Source of the DNA: Ettlia oleoabundans
Taxonomy: Eukaryota > Chlorophyta > Chlorophyceae > Chlamydomonadales
Length of the DNA: 13,744 nt
Direction of reading: 5' to 3'
Assembly (NCBI GenBank): GCA_019693395.1
Contig: JAAMXP010003397.1
Location: 1 to 13,744, forward strand
Within the stretch, counting starts at the first letter, position 1. Each line of letters begins with the position of its first letter. The notes beneath the pieces are model-generated. The model was given only the letters and a program-made list of their open reading frames with translations. It did not search any database and had not been told where the DNA came from. Made by a program: the position numbers and the translations under genes. Positions 8,101 to 13,744 of the stretch are shown in pieces.

Positions 8101-9627
8101 GGTGATGAAGTAGTGTAGCAAAAGATAGAAGGCCACCCTGAAAGCAGTAGGACGCAGCCCCTCATGCTTCTGGCTGACCAGTCGTGTTGCGTGCAACTCA
8201 TCTGTGGGCGCTGTCGGAAAGCCTGCCTGTTTAAGCTGGCGCCTGTCGCGCATTTTACCAGCCCTGCCGAGCAGCAATGGCGGGACCCCACAACGTGCAC
8301 TGCCATGGATGCCCGCCGCTGCTGCCTAGCTGCCTGCCCATACCTGCAAGCCCTATCAACATTGCGCCCACGATGCATATATGCCCTGCCACAATCTCAA
8401 GGCTTCTGTGTGGCAAACTTTGTCGTACAGGACTCCACACTACTTGAGATTGCTGAGCGACATGAGAGGAGCCCCGCCGACATACTGGTAAGGTGAGGTA
8501 TTAGGGTTTTCGGGCATTATTCATGAGTCATAACTCATCAGTCATTATCAACTGTTATTATCTGTTGTCAGGTAAGTCGAGCGCCAGGCTGCGACCTCTT
8601 TTCATCGTGCTTCCTACTGTAGTTCCTATTGTACTTCTCTAATGGCAGGCACTGCGAGCCATGCTGCACCTGCCTTTGCAGTGGCTGGCATCGCTTGTGT
8701 TGCTCCATGCCGATGGCAGCTGACTGACTCAGGCAGACTACAAATAGTTCCGACCACTTTGCACCACCCACAGTGGGTGGTTCCCTGCTGCTTCTATTCA
8801 CCCTGCCCTGTGCTCTTATCGCTTTCATGGTGTGCAGCTGGGCCGTGCAGCGCGGCACTTCCTGCCTGCCCAAGTCGACCAAGGAGGAACACCTCAGGTG
8901 ATCATATGATGTTGCAAAGCGATGCCTGCCTACATGTGTTTGTGTGTTTGCCTTCCCTGGAAGCAACCTGGCGTGCAAGCAGGCCACTGCCGGACCACCT
9001 CCCGCAAGGCACTCATGCATCTTTACCGGCCAGCATAGTTAGGGAGCGGTCCCCTCCGCAGTTGCACCACGTAGATTGTCTGACCCTGGTATCTTATGGC
9101 GGTCAAACCTTGGACTCCTTCAATATGCTGGTCAAATTTCACAGGTCCAACCTGGAAGCTGCCAGCTGGCGGCTGCCTGATGCTGACTTCCAGGCACTCA
9201 GCAATCTCACCCCACAGTGCAGGTGCGCAAGCGTCGGTATAGTAATCTGTACCATGACATCCAGCTGCAGGCAGCTTTCAAGATGGCTCGCTCGCTGCGA
9301 GTGCCGAGTTGCACATGAACCATTGATAATTTGATGCTGCGGTTGATTCTGTTCATTGTTGGGCTGAGGGTGGCCACAGCCTCAGCTGCCTCACCCCTGT
9401 CTTTGTTAGATAATGCCTTACACCAGTCCGGCTGCCTGCCTGGCTACCCCTATCTTCCTACCTGCCCGCTTCCCCCACTGCTTGCCTGCCTGCCCATCAA
9501 TCATGTCTGCCGTCTGACTGTTTGCAGAATGTTGGATGGCGGATGGTTCCTGTCGCCAGAGGGGCCATACCGCACACTGGAGGAGCTGTGGGATACCGAG
9601 CATGAGGAGCGAACCAGCACCGTGTAG
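5184..9627 (+). CDS. Aldo-keto reductase, NADP-dependent type
   Basis: Twelve exons: 5184-5326, 5720-5823, 6081-6141, 6293-6392, 6539-6585, 6931-7012, 7402-7452, 8006-8101, 8431-8492, 8838-8897, 9145-9222 and 9528-9627. They join in phase to 984 bases, giving 327 residues and a TAG, the usual length of the family. Family marks in order: [10 protein letters not shown] (22-31), [56 protein letters not shown] and a C-terminal [15 protein letters not shown]. The catalytic tetrad is intact: Asp55, Tyr60, Lys89, His120. LPKST (Lys261) lies in the cofactor loop that usually prefers NADPH. The family reduces aldehydes, ketones or sugars with NADPH in a TIM-barrel fold; the substrate is not readable here. 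The protein is probably cytosolic. An in-frame ATG at 5151 would add MLCSLILFIPV, but 5184 gives the more usual N-terminus. Intron 5 has a GC donor. Confidence 0.95.
5506..5540. repeat. Nested inverted repeat in AKR intron 1
   Basis: TGCATTGCAT (5506-5515) is the exact reverse complement of ATGCAATGCA (5531-5540). Between them lies the perfect 10-base palindrome CATTGCAATG (5520-5529). It can fold into a stem or arise from a small local duplication and inversion. No function is known to me. Confidence 0.75.
5625..5710 (+). repeat. Hairpin-bearing intronic element, copy A (end of AKR intron 1)
   Basis: About 85 bases starting GGCAAC and running to just before the acceptor at 5719. It holds a perfect 6-bp hairpin GGGTGC/GCACCC (5634-5639 with 5646-5651, loop CTCCGA). 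A second perfect 6-bp hairpin, CCGGTT/AACCGG (5665-5670 with 5675-5680), has the loop TCCC. It is about three quarters identical by eye to copy B at 6848-6930. Both copies sit at the 3' end of an intron of the same gene, in the same orientation. Confidence 0.75.
6663..6704. repeat. TGCCC pentanucleotide microsatellite in AKR intron 5
   Basis: About eight uninterrupted copies of TGCCC, between the exons at 6539-6585 and 6931-7012. It is a simple tandem repeat, likely length-variable between strains. Confidence 0.9.
6848..6930 (+). repeat. Hairpin-bearing intronic element, copy B (end of AKR intron 5)
   Basis: Related to copy A over its whole length. The first hairpin is kept as GGGTGC/GTACCC (6855-6860 with 6867-6872), where a G-C pair has become G-U and the loop CTCCGA is unchanged. 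The second, CCGGGT/AATCGG (6886-6891 with 6896-6901), keeps the TCCC loop but has one G-U pair and one mismatch. The element ends exactly at the splice acceptor (AG at 6929-6930), and the intron it closes is one of the three with a GC donor. Confidence 0.75.
7269..7376. repeat. GATAAAT satellite ending in an inverted copy (AKR intron 6)
   Basis: About 12.5 copies of the 7-base unit GATAAAT run from 7269 to 7357, then a run of A, then an inverted stretch. AAATGATAAATG (7342-7353) pairs perfectly with CATTTATCATTT (7365-7376), a 12-bp hairpin with an A-rich loop. It lies about 25 bases before the splice acceptor at 7401. The sequence is extremely AT-rich against the GC-rich neighbourhood. Confidence 0.92.
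7470..7775 (+). repeat. G-rich degenerate repeats with G-quadruplex motifs (AKR intron 7)
   Basis: This 553-base intron (7453-8005) is dominated by GGGTGGGT-like units and CAGCAGCAGGGT blocks. Two stretches meet the four-GGG-run quadruplex pattern on the sense strand: 7577-7595 and 7670-7688. Blocks around GAGCAGAATGGG recur at 7661 and 7748. No exon was recognised inside. Confidence 0.75.
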
Positions 9628-9779
9628 AATGAGAGCAGGAAAGAAGGAAAGCATAGAACAGCGAAAGGCCATGTGTTTCTTTAAAGACCTTTGAGCAGCC
9701 GAGCCCCTGATCGGCTGGCATGCCTGCGACATGTGCCCAGACCATAGGTACATCGCCACGCGACACACTGAACCATAGA

Positions 9780-9784
9780 TGTAA
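9780..9784 (+). terminator. TGTAA polyadenylation signal for the aldo-keto reductase
   Basis: This is the first TGTAA after the reductase stop codon (9625-9627), 153 bases downstream. It implies a 3' UTR of about 170 bases. Confidence 0.6.
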
Positions 9785-10245
9785 GCTTGTGTCAATATCC
9801 GAACTCAAACCGCTCAAATGCAGCAGCTGCAGTTAACCGGCGGCAGGTATTGCACATGCCGCAAAACAAGCCGGCGCAATACTTGATTCCTGTTTGCTAC
9901 TTCTTCCAGTGTTGTTATGAACGCTGTGTCGGAGGGAGAGAGCCGAGCTATGCACCTTGATATGAGTGCGCCCAAGCTGGGTGCCACTACTGGGGGAGTG
10001 CGGCGGGGAAATGTTGCAACCCCAAATAGGTGAAGCCACAACGCACTGGCTGCAGAACAGAAGCAGGTCACAGCAGGGGCCAGCTTAAGCAGTTGCAGAG
10101 TGGCAGCAGAGCACTTTTTGGGAGCGGTGAATGTCGCCAACTGACGCATTGCTGCTTGCCGCCTCTTATGTTTGTGGCATCCGCATGCAGCAACATTGAC
10201 TGACACCTATCTTGTGACTTGCCGCTCGATAATCTAACCACGGCC

Positions 10246-10488
10246 ATGGCAGGTGAGTCAAGCTAGATAGAATCCAACACGTCCTAAAATGGCACCCCTC
10301 CTTAAGATAAGAAGTAAGGCGGGGCGGGACCATGTTTGGAGGCGTCCAGCAGCCGCAACAGCGAACCCGAGTGCGGCGGTCGCATTTAATTACCTCGCGC
10401 AACCCGCTTACTGCTGTTTTCAGATCCCACGAAGTCCGCAAGTGCGAAGCCGAGTGCGCCGAGGGGCCGCCCACCGGCTGGATTATAG
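10246..10488 (+). CDS. Possible tiny spliced gene (23-residue basic peptide)
   Basis: ATG at 10246 sits in a good context (CCATGGC) and is followed after seven bases by a near-perfect donor (G then GTGAGT at 10253). Joined to the acceptor TTTTCAG ending at 10423, it reads MADPTKSA and ends APRGRPPAGL before a TAG at 10486-10488. The RGRP core resembles an AT-hook. Another acceptor near 10350 would give a different reading of about 55 residues. A TGTAA follows at 10975-10979. I recognise no family, and the signal could be chance. Confidence 0.2.
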
Positions 10489-10682
10489 AACGCCCTGGGT
10501 GCCATAGGAGACAGGCAGCAGGTGGAAACACGTCATTAGAACCACGTTCAGAAAGGACTGGTCCGAGGGTGTGTAGATGCCCCCAAGCCCACTGCCGCTG
10601 CAAGCCGCAGAAGAGCCCCACAACGCCCCATGGCTGGGATGAGAGCCAGCAAGGGGAATCCAGCCATCCTGGCGAGCTTCAC

Positions 10683-10837
10683 CAGGCTGGCTGGCAGGCA
10701 TTGCACTGCATAGGTGGCGACCATCACAAGGCTGGCGACCGTCGCCAGGCTGGCTGGCAGCATCACCCAGGTGGCGACTGTCACCAGGCTGTTGACCGTC
10801 GCCAGGCTGTTGACCGTCGCCAGGCTGGCTGACAGCA
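10683..10837. repeat. GC-rich minisatellite
   Basis: Interlocked copies of CAGGCTGGCTGGCAG and an 18-base unit of the form TTGACCGTCGCCAGGCTG. The two last 18-base units (about 10792-10827) are identical. Open frames read repeated DRRQA or similar, which reflects the repeat rather than a protein. It lies between two convergent genes. Confidence 0.8.
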
Positions 10838-11181
10838 TGACTCAGCATAACTCCCCGCCTGCCCCCGCCTGCCGCACTGCGGGTGCAATAGATGGAGCAT
10901 GCCAGGAGTGGTGGCCCTCCCGTCCCAAAATCTCCGTACTGTGAAGATTGTACATAGCGTCACGAGCAGTGACGTGTAAGAAGCGCTTGTCAAAGTAACA
11001 GAGCAGGCTGTTGGTCTGTGCAGGGCAGAGCATCCTGCAATCGTAGCACAACCATCACAGTGCAAGTTATTGTTGGCAGGCTCACCAGCTGGCTTAATGA
11101 CTGAGGTGCAGACAAGATCCTGGAAGGGCATGCTGTCTCATATAATGACATGGACGTGGGGTGGCAGCCTCTCATGTGGCC

Positions 11182-11186
11182 TTACA
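11182..11186 (-). terminator. TGTAA polyadenylation signal for the REX1-like exonuclease
   Basis: TTACA on the plus strand is TGTAA on the minus strand, and is the first one past the exonuclease stop codon (11232-11234), about 46 bases downstream. A 3' UTR this short would be unusual for an alga, so a later site may be used. Confidence 0.4.
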
Positions 11187-11231
11187 ACGCCTTCAACCCA
11201 CAAACAACTTCAACATAAAAGGTAGAACAAT

Positions 11232-13597
11232 TCAGCCGTCAACCATGCTAGGCTGCTGCCCCTCCTTGTGCTGCTCCACCAGCTTCGCCATCTCCTCCAC
11301 ACCTTCCCCGCTCTCATTGCGCACCTGCTGTGCCTGCTGCGCTTGCTGTGCCTGCTTCGCTTGCTGAGCCTCCCCCCACCGCTTGACAGCAGCAAAGCAG
11401 AGCGCTGACTGCACCCGTGCCTGCCACGCGGCTAAGTGAGCCTCGCAGGCGGGGCTCCAAGGTTGCTGCCCTGGCAGGCCCTGCTGCCGCCGCCACTTCT
11501 GCTCTTGCAGGTACCTGCAGCGAGCGACGGAGGGGGTGGCAATTCAGCAGAGAGAACAGGGCTTGTGTGTTGTGGGCCAGGATTGGCATGAGCACCCAAC
11601 AAAGGAGAGACTGCCCCTGTGTTGCGAGCCAGAAGTGGCACCATGGATACGGGCGACGAGACCTTTATCCTGGGCAACAGTTGCAGGTTTTGGCAAGGGC
11701 AACAAACAGGTCAACAGGGTGCAGCATCAGCTCGGACAAGGACCCTGGCACGTATGCAGCACGGTGTGCCAGCATTCAGCCAAACAGTACTGCCAAAGCC
11801 TAACTGTGCCAATAGGTGGAGCTTGCACGTAGCATGTGGGTGAAGCGAGGTTGGAGCTGCTCAGAAGCTGTGCATCACTGTCCAGAAGCTGGGCAGAAGC
11901 TACCAGAAGTACACAAAACCAGAAGCCATGCAGAAGCCACAGCAGAAGCTGCCCTTACCTGCTATAACTTGTGTCCCCCTGCCCAGTCACCACAACCACC
12001 ATGGTGCCCGCGGGCGCAGCCGCCCACACTGCGGCCAGAGAAGCATCTAGCGCCTCCAACGCGGCCTGTTGCTGCTGCTGCTGCTGCTGCAATTTCTCTT
12101 GTTGCTGCATCTGCTCCTGTTGCTGCTGTTGTGCTTCTTGCTGCTGTCCGTCGTGCTGCTCTTGCTGCAGCTGGTAACCCGGCGTGGGCTCTGGCTGGCC
12201 GGAAGCTCTGGCCACTGCCAGCCTGCACCAAACAAAGCACAAGAGCAGAACGGCGGTAAGGAGCATATGCAGAACCGTCTGCAGTCAGGAGCATATGCAG
12301 AAGGATCACGTCACATCCAGATGATGCAATGCGATTGATAACAAAGATAGATTACAAGAGCCAGGAGGGCTTGAGACTGCACGCAGGGGGCATTGCACCA
12401 GATGCACGATGAAGACATGCAGCAGCTGCAACGCAGCCAATGACAACGTGGCATAGACCAAGCCAGCATTGGCAGTGACGTAAACCATGGTAGGGTCGGC
12501 AGTCAGGTTTCAGCTTGCCTGGTCTCATAAAATTCCTGCAGCGCCGACAGCTGGCCCCACAGGAAGTCGCCCTGCGCCGCAGGAATGCAACAAGGAAATG
12601 CAACAGGCAGCAGGTCAAAGAAAGATGAGCCTGCAGGAATGCAACAGGCAAGTGGGCAGATTGGTAGGTGATCCAACATGCAGACAGGAAAGCAGGCAAT
12701 CGGGCAGGCGTATCGTGATCAGGCGTGAGGACCAATCCGAAGGGGAGCTTGATCTGCGCAGCACCTTCTGCTGCTTAAACCCAGCTCGAGAGGCAGCAAC
12801 CACCGTGAGCGAACTACCCCTCGTGCCCCAGCCACCACCGGACCTTTTCAACCAAAACAAATACAGCAGGGGCACACACGCTTCTTTTTCTGGACATTGC
12901 TTTCCACACAGTTGCATCAATTCAGCACCCACCTGTGGCTTGGCAAGCTCTCGGCACAGCGCCGCTACTACGGCCGCATCAGCCTCCGCCACCACGGCAC
13001 TGCAGTCCCCCGCCACCTGCTTGCTCAGGAACTCCAGACGGTCAACAAGGGTGCTGCGCCTGCAGGGGTGGCGGTTCAGCGGTGTTGGGCGTCAGCATGC
13101 CTGCCCGCGCGCCCACCCATCCCCACCTGAACGCACGCACGCACACATGCATTGTACGAATATATTGAGAAATGCATGCGGCCTCACCTGCCAGCAGCCC
13201 CCAGCACCTCCACGAGCCGCTCCCCGCGCTCGCCGCCCCCTGCGCCGTAGGCGGGTCCCCGCTCAAATTTAAGCAAAGCGAGGTCCAGAGCTGCACGAGC
13301 GTCTTCCACAGGGTTGTGCTCACCTGGATTGAACAAGATTATAAGCAAAAGATGGGATGAGCCGGTTATGCATCACACAGAAAAATGAATCAAACAAAAC
13401 ATTAACACCTGTTGGGGTTGTGAACTGGCTATGTATCATACAAAACATAGACAAGTCAGTTGCTTGCTGCCTGGCGTACCCTGTTGTATGGTGCGTGTGA
13501 GGTGTCGTGAGGCCAGCACTCGCAGCGCGGACTTGAAGGGCGGGCCACGAGGGTGTGGGTAGAGCACTGAGGTGTCTATCACGTTTGCGTGGATGAT
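11232..13597 (-). CDS. REX1/Rnh70-like DEDDh RNA exonuclease, C-terminal part (5' end off right edge)
   Basis: Six minus-strand exons join in phase: 13597-13480, 13323-13188, 13059-12933, 12571-12519, 12222-11959 and 11514-11232, ending in TGA. The first visible exon reads IIHANVIDTSVLYPHPRGPP then FKSALRVLASRHL. The next holds the final catalytic motif EHNPVEDARAALDLALLKFE, whose His and Asp (H-x4-D) are two of the DEDDh residues. The first motifs (the DCEM-type block and the H-x-L-x-x-D block) must lie to the right, since exon 13597 opens in the middle of the nuclease fold. Downstream come FLWGQLSAL, a glutamine-rich insert, ALEALDASLAAVWAAAPAG, VTGQGDTSYSRYLQEQKW and ALCFAAVKR, matching the C-terminal region I know from plant and fungal REX1-type proteins. 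These enzymes trim 3' ends of rRNA and tRNA precursors. The intron after 12519 has a GC donor. Confidence 0.9.
11862..11949. repeat. Seven interspersed CAGAAGC heptamers in a REX1-like intron
   Basis: CAGAAGC occurs at 11862, 11883, 11894, 11920, 11931 and 11943, with a one-base variant (CAGAAGT) at 11904. Spacing is irregular, 10-21 bases. The array ends next to the splice donor of exon 12222-11959 on the minus strand, where the sequence reads GCTTCTG, so it may only be a pyrimidine-rich degenerate repeat. Confidence 0.7.
12068..12175 (-). repeat. CAG-rich stretch encoding a glutamine-rich segment of the REX1-like protein
   Basis: Within exon 12222-11959 the minus strand reads many CAG codons: runs of Q broken by E, M, K and L, the longest eight Q at about 12068-12091. 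It sits just before the helix ALEALDASLAAVW. Coding triplet runs of this kind are common in green algae and usually form disordered or coiled linkers. Confidence 0.85.
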
Positions 13598-13744
13598 CTG
13601 CAAGCATTGGAAGGATACGGAGTGTGATGTTTTGTGACTTACAATAGTCTGCGTGCATGCAACCCAAGGAGAACATGGTGCGGTGTTGTGTGGTCTGCAA
13701 TCAGCTGCACCAAAGCAACCAAACCAGAAAACGGTGTCCTGTTG

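Larger units (their letters stand above)
9785..11181. other. Gene-poor convergent intergenic region
   Basis: It lies between the 3' ends of the aldo-keto reductase (plus) and the REX1-like exonuclease (minus). Several open frames exist, including 9814-10206 minus (130 codons), 10166-10621 minus and 10332-10832 plus. None shows a recognisable motif, and one runs through the minisatellite at 10683-10837. The only hint of a gene is the short spliced candidate at 10246-10488. Confidence 0.5.

Noticed and set aside
10683..10837. CRISPR array
   Set aside because: The repeats are adjacent, degenerate and short, without unique spacers, and the genome is eukaryotic.
12487..13272. Plus-strand open frame of 261 codons
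   Set aside because: It is antisense to three exonuclease exons and crosses their introns; the minus-strand reading has clear motifs.

Overview
The window looks like nuclear DNA of a green alga (Chlorophyta, perhaps a trebouxiophyte). The genes are densely interrupted by introns of about 80-550 bases. Coding exons are GC-rich and carry CAG/CTG runs. Three gene ends have a TGTAA polyadenylation-type signal downstream of the stop, typical of chlorophytes, and one encoded protein (an NCA1-like catalase chaperone) is best known from plants. No bacterial operon, tRNA, rRNA, CRISPR array or intact transposon was seen. Long open frames are misleading here, because most cross introns or lie antisense to real exons. 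The genes were rebuilt exon by exon from family motifs, splice sites and codon phase; in every case the phases of adjacent exons agree.

Layout, left to right. (1) 224-2564, minus strand: an NCA1-like RING-finger/TPR catalase chaperone whose 3' part runs off the left edge. (2) 2565-2908: a short divergent intergenic region shared by genes 1 and 3. (3) 2909-4832, plus strand: a complete seven-exon FSH/OVCA2-type serine hydrolase of 221 residues. (4) 4833-5183: its 3' flank and the promoter of the next gene. (5) 5184-9627, plus strand: a complete twelve-exon aldo-keto reductase of 327 residues with an intact D-Y-K-H tetrad. (6) 9628-11231: a gene-poor convergent region with a minisatellite and one weak candidate for a tiny spliced gene. 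(7) 11232-13597, minus strand: the 3' half of a REX1/Rnh70-like DEDDh RNA exonuclease, whose 5' half lies beyond the right edge.

The genes do not form an obvious pathway. The NCA1-like gene (peroxide detoxification through catalase) and the aldo-keto reductase (carbonyl detoxification) both fit stress metabolism, but that link is only thematic. The less ordinary features are in the introns: three GC-AG introns among about 27 complete ones, a pair of related hairpin-bearing elements abutting or lying close to the 3' splice sites of two introns of the same gene, a GATAAAT satellite ending in an inverted copy, and G-quadruplex-type repeats. No clearly new biological system was recognised; the paired intronic element is the best lead.
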